From positions 496,001 to 560,000 of the forward strand of contig JBJZOS010000001.1 of assembly GCA_046269235.1 (NCBI GenBank): a stretch of 64,000 nt of DNA. The letters are read 5' to 3'. This DNA comes from Soonwooa sp032078105. GTDB taxonomy: Bacteria; Bacteroidota; Bacteroidia; Flavobacteriales; Weeksellaceae. Under the pieces are notes generated by a model. That model was not told where the DNA came from. It made no database searches and saw only the letters and a list, made by a program, of their open reading frames with translations. This document shows, one piece after another, positions 27,234-35,565 of the stretch. Numbering within the stretch: the stretch's first letter is position 1; each line of letters starts with the position of its first letter. The translations under genes and the position numbers were made by a program.

Positions 27234-27880
27234 TATTTTTTTCGGATTAAATGAATACCGTCCCGCAAAGGTAAGATTAGGTTTTCAAAATCTGGGTCTT
27301 CTGCGACAATTTTATTAACTAATTTTATCTGTTGTGTGGATTTGTTGCTAGGATTTTCTTCCAAAACTTTGCCATACCAAAGGACATTGTCTATTAAGAT
27401 GACACCGCCAGATTTTAGTTTTGGTTTAATTAATTCGAGATATTCGACATAGCTTTCCTTATCGGCATCGATAAATACCAAATCCCAAGTAACGTCTAGG
27501 TCTTTGATTTTTTGTCGAGCATCACCAAGAATAAACTCTATTTGATTAGAAAACTCGCTTTCTGCAAAATATTTTTTAGGAATGTAAGCTAGATCTTCAT
27601 TTTTGTCTAAAGTATAAATCTTTGCATCTTTATCAAGTCCTTCCGCCAAGCATAAAGTCGCATATCCGGTGAAAGTCCCGATTTCTAATATATTGTTGGG
27701 AGACATGATTTTAGAAATAATACTTAACAAACGACCTTGCAAGTACCCAGAGATCATGTGTGGTTGCGTTGTCTTTTGGTAAGTCTCTTTGCGTAGTCTT
27801 TTTAGGATTTCAGGTTCGCTCGAAGCATTGGCTTCTAGATAGCGGTCCATTGGTAAGTCTAACTCTTCGAAATAGCTCAT
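27233..27880 (-). CDS. O-methyltransferase (COMT/CCoAOMT-like)
   Basis: 215 residues, typical of the bacterial metal-dependent O-methyltransferase family. Conserved pieces are ILEIGTFTGYATLCLAEGL (motif I, ~60-78), FIDADKESYVEYLE with the metal-binding Asp (~135-148) and GGVILIDNVLWYGKV (~160-174). The substrate is unknown; catechol-like compounds are usual for the family. It overlaps the C40 peptidase gene by one base. Confidence 0.88.
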   Translation of the reverse strand: MSYFEELDLPMDRYLEANASSEPEILKRLRKETYQKTTQPHMISGYLQGRLLSIISKIMSPNNILEIGTFTGYATLCLAEGLDKDAKIYTLDKNEDLAYIPKKYFAESEFSNQIEFILGDARQKIKDLDVTWDLVFIDADKESYVEYLELIKPKLKSGGVILIDNVLWYGKVLEENPSNKSTQQIKLVNKIVAEDPDFENLILPLRDGIHLIRKK

Positions 27881-27916
27881 TGTTCTAGATTCTTATTCAA
27901 AATTACGGAAAATAAA

Positions 27917-27943
27917 AATCCTACAGAAATTCTGTAGGATTTT
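27917..27943 (-). terminator. ompA terminator
   Basis: AATCCTACAGAA / TTCTGTAGGATT forms a near-perfect 12-bp stem followed by T-rich sequence on the minus strand, 24 bases after the OmpA stop. Confidence 0.85.
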
Positions 27944-27966
27944 GTTAGTATTGCTTTGTAGCAAGC

Positions 27967-28800
27967 TTATTTCTTAGGCGCGATGTCCATAAGTTTCATA
28001 AACTCGTCTAGCTTAGGCATAATGATGATTTCCGTTCTACGGTTCTCAGCACGTCCAGATACAGAAGCGTTGGTTGTTTTAGGATTGTACTCCGAACGTC
28101 CACCAGCTGTAATTCTGCTAGGATTAACCCCGAATTGTGTCTGAAGAACTTTTGCAACTGCGGTACCACGAAGTGCAGAAAGGTCCCAGTTGTCTCTAGG
28201 TACAGAAGTGCTGTTAAGCGTTGCGTTATCTGTATTACCTTCGATAAGAACGCTGTAAGTATCGTAATCGTTGATCACTTTGGCTACTTTTCCTAAAACT
28301 TCTTGAGCTGCAGGAAGAACTTCGAATTTACCAGTTTGGTAAAGCATCTTGTCTGATAACGAAATCATGACCACACCTTTAAGTACTTTAACATCAACAT
28401 CTTGGTCTGCGACATTGTCTAAAGAACGTTTTAGCTTGTTAGATAAAGCCAAGTTCAAACTGTCGTTTTTAGAGTTGGTCGAAATTAATTGCTTAATATA
28501 TTTGTTAGAAGCGTTAATCTCGCCAACCAATTTATCAATGTTAGTTGAGCTTTTTCCAGAGTTGCTAAGACAAGCGTCCAAAGAGCTTTTCAGCGCATTA
28601 TTTTGTCCCATTAGCAAGTCATTTTGACTTTGAAGACCAGAGTTTTTGCTATTCAAATCTTGGATTTGTCTTTGTCTTTCGGCTGCGTCGTTGATACATT
28701 GCTGATAGTTAAGATTCAGTGCGTCGAATTGTTTTTTACTAACACACGAGGTCGCTGTAATTGCCATTGCAGTGATACCTAGAATTTTAATTAATCTCAT
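27967..28800 (-). CDS. OmpA-family peptidoglycan-binding lipoprotein
   Basis: 277 residues. A lipoprotein signal ends TATSC (Cys ~19). A coiled-coil region rich in Gln, Asn and Leu spans ~25-120. The OmpA C-terminal domain (~145-265) has LIEGNTDNATLN, then ALRGTAVAKVLQTQFGVNPS and GRSEYNPKT...GRAENRRTEI, with the Asp and Arg that hold diaminopimelate. It would tether the outer membrane to peptidoglycan. It is transcribed alone, divergent from tilS. Confidence 0.92.
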   Translation of the reverse strand: MRLIKILGITAMAITATSCVSKKQFDALNLNYQQCINDAAERQRQIQDLNSKNSGLQSQNDLLMGQNNALKSSLDACLSNSGKSSTNIDKLVGEINASNKYIKQLISTNSKNDSLNLALSNKLKRSLDNVADQDVDVKVLKGVVMISLSDKMLYQTGKFEVLPAAQEVLGKVAKVINDYDTYSVLIEGNTDNATLNSTSVPRDNWDLSALRGTAVAKVLQTQFGVNPSRITAGGRSEYNPKTTNASVSGRAENRRTEIIIMPKLDEFMKLMDIAPKK

Positions 28801-28822
28801 ACTGTATGATTTTAGATTTTTT

Positions 28823-28861
28823 CAAATTTACAAAATGCTTTTAAATAAAGGCTTATCTTTG
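28823..28861. promoter_or_regulatory. Divergent -7 elements for ompA and tilS
   Basis: CAAATTTA (28823-28830) is TAAATTTG on the minus strand, 22 bases from the OmpA start. TATCTTTG (28854-28861) on the plus strand lies 32 bases from the tilS start. Both match TAnnTTTG; no clear -33 TTG was seen for either. Confidence 0.55.
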
Positions 28862-28893
28862 CTATAATTATAACGTAAAACTTAGTAATAAAT

Positions 28894-30141
28894 TTGCTTA
28901 GTTCCTTTACTTTTGGCGCCTCTCTAAAGAAGTTACTTCCACAAGCGCATCAAAAAACATTCCTTTTAGCAGTTAGCGGAGGGGTTGACTCTATGGTTTT
29001 GCTGGATTTGTGCTATCAACTGCAACTTAGTTTTGAAGTCGCTCATGTTAACTATCATCTTAGAAATCAGGATTCTAACTTGGATCAAACTTTGGTCGAA
29101 TCTTGGTGCGAAAAAAATAAAATAAAATTTCATCTTTATGATGTTTCTGAAAAAGACGAACAACCAGAAAACTCTATCGAGAATTGGGCGCGCGAAATTA
29201 GATATCAATTTTTTAAGGAAATTTTAATAAAAAATAATCTCGATTTTATCATTACAGCGCATCATCTCAATGATCAATTGGAGACTTTTATGATTAATCT
29301 TTCCAAAGCGGCTGGTCTCAAAGGTTTAAAAGGAATTCCTGCAAAGACAGAATTTATTATCCGTCCTTTATTGGGGTTTTCACGGGAAGAAGTTGAAGTT
29401 TATGCTAAGCATAATCATATAGAATATCGCAAAGATTATACAAATGCTGAGAATATTTTTGTCAGAAATAAAATTAGAAATCAAATAACGCCTTTGTTAA
29501 ATGAGATCAACAAAGATTTTCTAGAAAATTTTAAAAAATCGATTTCCATTCTTAAAGAATCTAAAGATTTCATTGACACGCAAATAGATTTAATTTTTAA
29601 AAGTTTAATAAGAGAAGATTCTGCTTTTTTAATTTTAGATAGAACTAAACTGGCTGCTCAATCTGATTTTGTTAAATATGAAATTTTTAGTCGTTTTGGA
29701 TTTAATAATAGAACAGAAATTGAAAAAATCTTTAATGCCGAAAATGGAAAGTCTTTTAAAACAAATTCTCATCATATTAAAATCGGTCGAGAAGAGATTG
29801 TAATTCAAAGTTTAGAAAAAGAAATAAAATCTGAAGAATTTGAACTAAATATTATTAAAACTGCCGATTTTGTTATTCTAAAAATGCCTGACAGTTCTAA
29901 GTTTTCTGAGTGGAAATTTGATGTTAATTTGATAAAACTGCCGTTGCAATTACGACCAATGGAAACTGGCGATATTTTCTTCCCGAAAGATTTTAATGGT
30001 AAAAAGAAAGTGTCAAAGTTTATAAAAGATGAAAAACTAAATATCGTTGAACGTGCCGCTGTTCGTGTTTTAGTTGATTCTGACGAGCAAATTCTTGGTG
30101 TTTTTCCGTTGCGGCAAGACCGTAGATTTTTAAAAATTTAA
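28894..30141 (+). CDS. tilS: tRNA(Ile)-lysidine synthase
   Basis: 415 residues, started with TTG 28894, since no ATG precedes the PP-loop. The ATP-binding PP-loop SGGVDS is at residues 28-33, followed by AHVNYHLRNQDSN, ITAHHLNDQLETF and GLKGIPAKTEFIIRPLLGF, all standard for TilS. The C-terminal TilS domain (RPMETGDIFFPKDFNGKKKV) is present. The enzyme modifies C34 of the AUA-reading tRNA-Ile with lysine and is essential. Confidence 0.94.
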   Translation: MLSSFTFGASLKKLLPQAHQKTFLLAVSGGVDSMVLLDLCYQLQLSFEVAHVNYHLRNQDSNLDQTLVESWCEKNKIKFHLYDVSEKDEQPENSIENWAREIRYQFFKEILIKNNLDFIITAHHLNDQLETFMINLSKAAGLKGLKGIPAKTEFIIRPLLGFSREEVEVYAKHNHIEYRKDYTNAENIFVRNKIRNQITPLLNEINKDFLENFKKSISILKESKDFIDTQIDLIFKSLIREDSAFLILDRTKLAAQSDFVKYEIFSRFGFNNRTEIEKIFNAENGKSFKTNSHHIKIGREEIVIQSLEKEIKSEEFELNIIKTADFVILKMPDSSKFSEWKFDVNLIKLPLQLRPMETGDIFFPKDFNGKKKVSKFIKDEKLNIVERAAVRVLVDSDEQILGVFPLRQDRRFLKI

Positions 30142-30312
30142 TATTTTATATTGTTTGTTTTGAAACTGTTAATAAACGGAAGTTAATGTTTACTTATTGT
30201 ATAGTGATTAACAGAATTTAACATTGGGTACGAAATTTGTATTTTGATTTTCATGACAAGATGCTTTGTCAAAATGCAATCAAATTATCGTTTAATCTTA
30301 AAAATTACAACT

Positions 30313-30829
30313 ATGGCAGATTTTCATCCCAATATCAAGACAGATTCTAAAGTTATAAGTCGAAAAAATCTAGTGAAAATGGATATGACACCCATGGTTG
30401 ATTTGGGTTTTCTATTGATTTCCTTTTTTATGTTTACGACTAATTTTAACAAACCCAATGTTGTCGATCTAAGCCTTCCTGCAACGACAGAATCAGGGTA
30501 ACCAGATTGATCTTAGTAATTCTATTACGCTTATTTTAGGCGAAAACAATCGTGTTTTTTATCATCAATTGGATCAAAAATCCTTAACTTCAGACTTATT
30601 AAAAGAAGTGTCTTTTGATCAATTTGGACTTACAAATCTTATCGAACGTGCACAGAAAGCTGCTAAAAATCCTAGTATTTTTACAGTGATTATTAAGCCA
30701 ACCGACGATGCTAATTATAAAAACTTTGTAGATGCGCTTGATGAGATGGCGCTTACAAAAAGTCAACATTACGGCATTGCAGATATGCGAGATTGGGAAA
30801 CCAAAATCTACGATGACAAATTAAAATAG
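30313..30829 (+). pseudogene. exbD: Frameshifted ExbD/TolR-type biopolymer transport protein
   Basis: From ATG 30313 the frame gives VKMDMTPMVDLGFLLISFFM then NVVDLSLPATTESG and stops at 30501. Moving one frame, GNQIDLSNSITLILGENN onward continues to a stop at 30829 (HYGIADMRDWETKIYDDKLK). Joined, this is a full ExbD of about 170 residues with its transmembrane helix and periplasmic domain. A one-base insertion (or two-base loss) near 30492-30498 (CAGGGTAA) explains the break. No exbB or tonB is adjacent. It could be a recent pseudogene, a sequencing error or, less likely, programmed frameshifting. Confidence 0.8.
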
Positions 30830-30854
30830 CCTTGAGAATTTCTCAAGGTTTTTT
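30830..30854 (+). terminator. exbD terminator
   Basis: CCTTGAGA, ATT loop, TCTCAAGG and a T run directly after the ExbD stop. Confidence 0.85.
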
Positions 30855-30892
30855 GTTTAGGAGATTATGTTTAAATTTGAAAAAAACAAAGT

Positions 30893-31657
30893 ATGTTACA
30901 TTACGAAATTTCAGGAAAGGGAAGAGAGACGCTGGTCTTATTGCATGGTTTTATGGAGAATCTTGAGATTTGGGATGATATGATGCCGCACTTATCAGAG
31001 GATTTTCAGTTGGTGAAAGTGGACCTTTCTGGATTTGGAAAATCGGCTCCAATTGCAGAAATCCAAACCATGGAGTTGTTTGCGGAAGAAATTAAAAAAC
31101 TGACGGATCATTTAGAAATAAATAAATTCCATTTGTTAGGACATTCGATGGGAGGTTATATTAGTTTGGCCTTTGCTGAAAAGTTTCCTGAGCTGTTGAA
31201 GAGTTTTACTTTGTTTTTTTCGACTTATTTCGAAGATGATGACGAGAAGAAAAGTATCCGAGAAAAAAGCTTAAGATTGATAGAAGAAAATTATAAAGCT
31301 TATGCTAATGCAGGAGTACCGAACTTCTTTGGTCCCGACGCGCGTCGCACTTTAAAAAATAAAATACAATTAGCTAAAGAAATTGCTTACACAGCGAATG
31401 TTAATGGCGTTTTGGCTTCACAAAAAGGCATGAAGGATCGTCCAAACAGGAAGTCGGTTTTAGAGCAGTTTGATGGATTAATCCTTCTAATAGAAGGTAG
31501 ATTCGATAATGCTGTTAACGCTGTAAAAACGATTGTCGAACTGCCAGAACGTGATAACATCAAAGCTTATTTGCTTAATTGTGGACACAATGGACATTGG
31601 GAAAAACCAAGTATTTGTGCTGAAATAATTAATACAGAATTATTGAAGGGGAAATAA
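30893..31657 (+). CDS. Alpha/beta-fold hydrolase
   Basis: 254 residues. The oxyanion region LLHGFMENLEIWDDM (~18-32) and the nucleophile elbow LLGHSMGGYISLA (Ser ~85) are clear, and the catalytic His lies in NCGHNGHWEKPS near 240. It is similar to MenH/BioH-type small hydrolases, but the substrate is undetermined. The terminator of exbD separates it from the gene before. After it the strand switches and the defence island begins. Confidence 0.88.
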   Translation: MLHYEISGKGRETLVLLHGFMENLEIWDDMMPHLSEDFQLVKVDLSGFGKSAPIAEIQTMELFAEEIKKLTDHLEINKFHLLGHSMGGYISLAFAEKFPELLKSFTLFFSTYFEDDDEKKSIREKSLRLIEENYKAYANAGVPNFFGPDARRTLKNKIQLAKEIAYTANVNGVLASQKGMKDRPNRKSVLEQFDGLILLIEGRFDNAVNAVKTIVELPERDNIKAYLLNCGHNGHWEKPSICAEIINTELLKGK

Positions 31658-31906
31658 TCTACCCAACATTTCTTCGGTAGGGTTTTAGAACTGTCTTTTT
31701 GAATATTTATAAAATCTTTCGCCTGATTGCTGTCCTAATTTGCTTTAATTAATTAATTAATTCGAATTTCAAATTTTTGACGGTAATTTGCGTTAGATGG
31801 TTTTTTTCGTTCTAATAACAGATTTTTACTTCCCGATACAGAAAGTGAAATTCCTTTTATTAATGGTAGTTTACAGATAATGAGATGTACAAAAGTGGTA
31901 CAGCAT

Positions 31907-33169
31907 TTATAATTTTATAAATTCAGATTGAATTTTTTCGATAACTTTAATTGGAATACTTTGCTTTTCGCACAGTGGTTTGAATAATTCAGTAGATGAA
32001 AGCACACTTTCAATAACTGAATTGGGATTTTTGATGGTGAACTGATCTGCAATTTTCAAAAGATCATCTCGGGTGATATCCGTTCTTTTTCTATTAATTG
32101 ACATCGCCCTTGAAACTCGGGTATAGTTTTTTAAGGCATCTAATGGATAGGTCAAATCATAAGCGGGTGCCAAATTCCAACGGTCTTTCTCTTTATTATA
32201 GATAAAAGAAAAATTCTTCAAATGATCATCAATATTAAAAAACACAATATTGAAAACCATTCTTCTAAATAGCTGTTCAATATCTTTGTGTGGCAACTTG
32301 AGATCAACCGCAAGCTTAAATAGATTTTCATAAGAAGAATGTTCAGGCTTTTTAAAATCCCAACCCGTCATTCCTGAAGCCGTTAAAATATGGTGCTTCT
32401 CACCTTTTTGCCGATCAAATCGCAAAGTCGCAAAATGCTTATCATCAATTAATTTTGAAGGCATCATCACAATTCCTAAAGATTGAGCGATTTCATAATA
32501 CACATATTCTACTTTTTCCTTGGAATAACCTTCTTCTGCATCCACAGAAAGCTTGATCAGGTAATGATTGTATTCTTCCGAATACTCCAAATCTCCTGCT
32601 TTTAAAACTCCAGTTTCTTTATGTTCTGACACCAAAATTTTAGGTCTGGCTCCACCTGCAGAAGTTCCTATTTTAAAGATGTTGAGTAAAGAAATATCGC
32701 TTAATCCTTTTTGTTCTACTGAAGTTTTTACATCCAAAACCTTTTTTACCACTTCAGTAATTTCTTCTACGTCAATACTTACATCAGAAGAAATTTCTTT
32801 AGCCGGAGCAAATTCTAAAGCGCCCATGCCTCTTTTACCCACATAGGTAAGCTGCTCCAGTGGCGAAATATTTACTAAATCCTTTTGAGAAGCTTCCAAC
32901 CATTCTTTAAAAACAATATTTCCAAAATAATCGGGCAAAGAATCGGCAATCATAGGTGTTAAACCTCTAAAAGTTTCACCCTCAAATTCGGAAAAAATCT
33001 GCACGTTTGGACTTCTACGGATGACATAAGGAAATATTCTTTTGTATGAATCCAATTCCAAAAATTCAGGATTGTATTGAAATGAGGATTTTCGCTGATC
33101 TTCATCATAGCCTATTTTACCAATTTCCAATCCATTAAAATGCACTGAAATAATCTGATTTTTTGCCAT
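31907..33169 (-). CDS. hipA: HipA-family serine/threonine kinase toxin
   Basis: 420 residues, the size of classical HipA. The N-terminal subdomain (ISVHFNGLEIGKIGYD) is followed by the Gly-rich loop GTSAGGARPKILVS (~166-179), HFATLRFDR, the catalytic segment NIDDHLKNFSF (~311-321) and the metal-binding PAYDLTYP. HipA kinases phosphorylate tRNA synthetases and induce dormancy. It lies 2 bases after the HTH gene hipB in a standard toxin-antitoxin layout and borders the restriction-modification operon. Confidence 0.9.
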   Translation of the reverse strand: MAKNQIISVHFNGLEIGKIGYDEDQRKSSFQYNPEFLELDSYKRIFPYVIRRSPNVQIFSEFEGETFRGLTPMIADSLPDYFGNIVFKEWLEASQKDLVNISPLEQLTYVGKRGMGALEFAPAKEISSDVSIDVEEITEVVKKVLDVKTSVEQKGLSDISLLNIFKIGTSAGGARPKILVSEHKETGVLKAGDLEYSEEYNHYLIKLSVDAEEGYSKEKVEYVYYEIAQSLGIVMMPSKLIDDKHFATLRFDRQKGEKHHILTASGMTGWDFKKPEHSSYENLFKLAVDLKLPHKDIEQLFRRMVFNIVFFNIDDHLKNFSFIYNKEKDRWNLAPAYDLTYPLDALKNYTRVSRAMSINRKRTDITRDDLLKIADQFTIKNPNSVIESVLSSTELFKPLCEKQSIPIKVIEKIQSEFIKL

Positions 33170-33171
33170 AA

Positions 33172-33438
33172 TTAATACATTGATGGATTGTCAGTAAGAT
33201 CATTCGTTTTACCCATAACAAATTGATTCAACGAATTCATTTCATCAAAATATTGCAAAACTTTTAACAAAGTGTCTAAGGTTGGGTTTTCTCCGTTTTC
33301 GAGTTTGGCAATGGTAAATCTTGATAAATCCAATTCTTCCGCTAATTCTTGCTTGGAAAGATTTTGCGCTTTACGCATCTGTCGGCACCATTGCCCTATG
33401 TTAGTTTTAACCTCTTTAATCGTAATAAAATCAAGCAT
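33172..33438 (-). CDS. hipB: HipB-like XRE-family antitoxin
   Basis: 88 residues when started at ATG 33438 (MLDFITIKEVKTNIGQWCRQ). An upstream ATG at 33480 is rejected because the -7 element lies between the two. The helix-turn-helix is SKQELAEELDLSRFTIAKLE (~29-48), followed by GENPTLDTLLKVLQYF. It should bind HipA and repress the operon. A palindrome covers the start-codon region. Confidence 0.87.
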   Translation of the reverse strand: MLDFITIKEVKTNIGQWCRQMRKAQNLSKQELAEELDLSRFTIAKLENGENPTLDTLLKVLQYFDEMNSLNQFVMGKTNDLTDNPSMY

Positions 33439-33466
33439 ATAATGTAGATTATAATAAACAAATATA
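33438..33466 (-). promoter_or_regulatory. hipBA promoter and candidate HipB operator
   Basis: TATATTTG on the minus strand (33459-33466) matches TAnnTTTG. Between it and the start codon is the perfect inverted repeat TATAAT-N4-ATTATA (33438-33453), well placed for autorepression by HipB. Confidence 0.6.
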
Positions 33467-33647
33467 GTAAAATTTGGCAATAATGATTGTTTTAATGAAC
33501 AAATTAATTCAGTAAACTAAAATAAATAATGCAATTAAGAATAGCCAAACGACCAACTGATATACTTATATTACCAATACTCCTTCCAGTGATAATATTG
33601 TATTATAAATACACTAAGTTTTGCTCCATAATTTGTGTAAAAATAAA

Positions 33648-33680
33648 AACAGATAATCGGAATTTAATCGATTATCTGTT
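33648..33680 (-). terminator. Terminator of the restriction-modification operon
   Basis: AACAGATAATCG and CGATTATCTGTT form a perfect 12-bp stem with a 9-base loop, followed by a T-rich run on the minus strand, about 70 bases after the DUF262 gene stop. It separates this operon from hipBA. The rest of 33481-33747 holds no credible gene. Confidence 0.85.
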
Positions 33681-33747
33681 TAATATTTTACGTAACTAAA
33701 GTGTATTTTACACGATTTAGTTTGAATTTATAATTTGTTTCCAATTA

Positions 33748-35493
33748 TCACAACTTTTGATAAGCCTCTTGTACCACCTGTGCAATTAATTTTCTTCTTT
33801 CTACCAAAAAATCTCGATAATTCATTTCTTGCCAGTTTTCGGGTAATGCATGCCAAAATTTCATTTTATCAAGATCTTCATTTGTAAATCTTTGCTCATA
33901 AATAGGAAGATAAACCTTAGGTTCTTTATCACTTATCGCAATATTATCGCTCCATTCCACTAAGGCAAAATTGGCGATTTGATTATACTCTCTTTGTTCT
34001 GTAATTCCGTTACGCATTAACCAAGCTTTTGGAAATAAGTGATGACGTTCTAACGGAGATTTATTAGCTCTTAATCCCGATTCCAACAATTCTTTTACTT
34101 GCAGTTTAGAAAATAATCCTAATGCGTTATGGATATTTAAAGAAGCGTAATACGCAAACAATGACGGCGATCTAAATGATGAAGTTGCCAAATCCATTGG
34201 AAGAGTAACATTCCAGAAATCGGAAGTTAATTGAGAGTCAATTATGGTATTAATTTCGGCAACAAAACCATCAGCATTTTCCACTGAACGGAATCGTGCT
34301 AAGTCCATTTCCATTGCTGTTTCGGGAGAACCTGTATAACGTCCAGTAATAGAACACATGAAAAACCATTTGGCAATTAACTGCTTTAATGTAAATAAAT
34401 CTACTTTATAATCAATTCTTCCAATTAAGAAAAAGACATACGAATACAAAATATTATTGTTAGAGGAGATAAAACTCTCATTATTGTAACCAGCCTGTTT
34501 TAAAGCTTTAATAAACTCGTGCCAGTTCTGAACGTCCAAAGCATGAGCTTGTGCAATTTTCAATTTATTAAACTGCTGTTCTCTTCTTTCTTCACTGAAT
34601 AAACCTGTTTCCAAATCTTTTCCCCTAAGAATACTATAAATATACTGTAGTCTTGCTCTTCTAAAAGCTAAGCCCACAGCAGCTCGAAGCATCTGTTCAG
34701 GCTTTGGAACAATTAGGTAGTTAAACGGTGTCGCATCTGTTTTTGAGGGCATTCTAGCATCTCGGCAAAAATTTTCCAAATTTGTTCTACCTTCATCCCA
34801 AAATACACTCATCAAAGTCAAGATAAAATCCGCCTGATTTAAAGCCTTACCTTCAGAATTAATTCGTACAAAAACATCCGCCACTTGTTCTTCGTTAATT
34901 TCTTGTGATAACTCAAGAACCGAAAAAGGATAATTTTCCAAATTCTTTAATCGCATAAAAGCTTCTTGAATTTTTGATTCTAACTCGTCAGATACTTCAA
35001 CATGATTTTTTAGATTTGAAACGAACTCTGTAATTACTTTGAAAATATTAATATTAGGTTGCCATAAATCAGAAATATTTTGATAATATCTAGGATTTCT
35101 TTTAATGGCTGCATCTGGAACTTCGAATTTATTCTCTAAAGGATTAAAAGCAATAATGATTTTTGCCTTATCATAATTCTCTCGAATTACTTCTTGCCCC
35201 TTTAGTACCGCATAAAGTGAGGTTAAACGTTGTTGACCATCAACAATAAGCAAATTTGCAAATTTCTGCTTAGAATCTGTTCCTATTCCTTTTACGCCAT
35301 CGATATTAGCATTTTCCCAAAACAAGAAATACCCAACTGGATAGCCTTTATACAAACTATCAAAAAGATCACGGACTTTAGTATCCTTCCATACAAACGG
35401 TCGCTGGATATCCGGTAAGCCGATTGTCCCTAAATCTATATTTTGGATAAGTGAATTGAGATTGTATTTTACGTCTTTAAAAAGTGTTGCCAT
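33748..35493 (-). CDS. DUF262/HNH protein (GmrSD-like)
   Basis: 581 residues. The N-terminal DUF262 domain contains IQRPFVWKDTKVRDLFDSLY (~24-43), GYPVGYFLFW and the diagnostic LIVDGQQRLTSL (~78-90), thought to bind nucleotide. The C-terminal part has an HNH-like nuclease motif ERHHLFPKAWL (~483-493) and later NFALVEWSDN. DUF262 with a C-terminal HNH/DUF1524 domain is the architecture of GmrSD-type modification-dependent restriction enzymes. It is the last gene of the leftward operon, 72 bases after res. A role in antiphage defence is inferred from family and place. Confidence 0.85.
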   Translation of the reverse strand: MATLFKDVKYNLNSLIQNIDLGTIGLPDIQRPFVWKDTKVRDLFDSLYKGYPVGYFLFWENANIDGVKGIGTDSKQKFANLLIVDGQQRLTSLYAVLKGQEVIRENYDKAKIIIAFNPLENKFEVPDAAIKRNPRYYQNISDLWQPNINIFKVITEFVSNLKNHVEVSDELESKIQEAFMRLKNLENYPFSVLELSQEINEEQVADVFVRINSEGKALNQADFILTLMSVFWDEGRTNLENFCRDARMPSKTDATPFNYLIVPKPEQMLRAAVGLAFRRARLQYIYSILRGKDLETGLFSEERREQQFNKLKIAQAHALDVQNWHEFIKALKQAGYNNESFISSNNNILYSYVFFLIGRIDYKVDLFTLKQLIAKWFFMCSITGRYTGSPETAMEMDLARFRSVENADGFVAEINTIIDSQLTSDFWNVTLPMDLATSSFRSPSLFAYYASLNIHNALGLFSKLQVKELLESGLRANKSPLERHHLFPKAWLMRNGITEQREYNQIANFALVEWSDNIAISDKEPKVYLPIYEQRFTNEDLDKMKFWHALPENWQEMNYRDFLVERRKLIAQVVQEAYQKL

Positions 35494-35565
35494 GGTTTTT
35501 AGATTGTTATTTCAACTATTCTGTATTAATAAAAGTGAGAATTATAGTATTAAGAAAAAACTAAA

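Noticed and set aside
33528..33698. Plus-strand 56-codon frame upstream of the operon terminator
   Set aside because: It runs through the terminator hairpin and has no known family; a chance frame is more likely.
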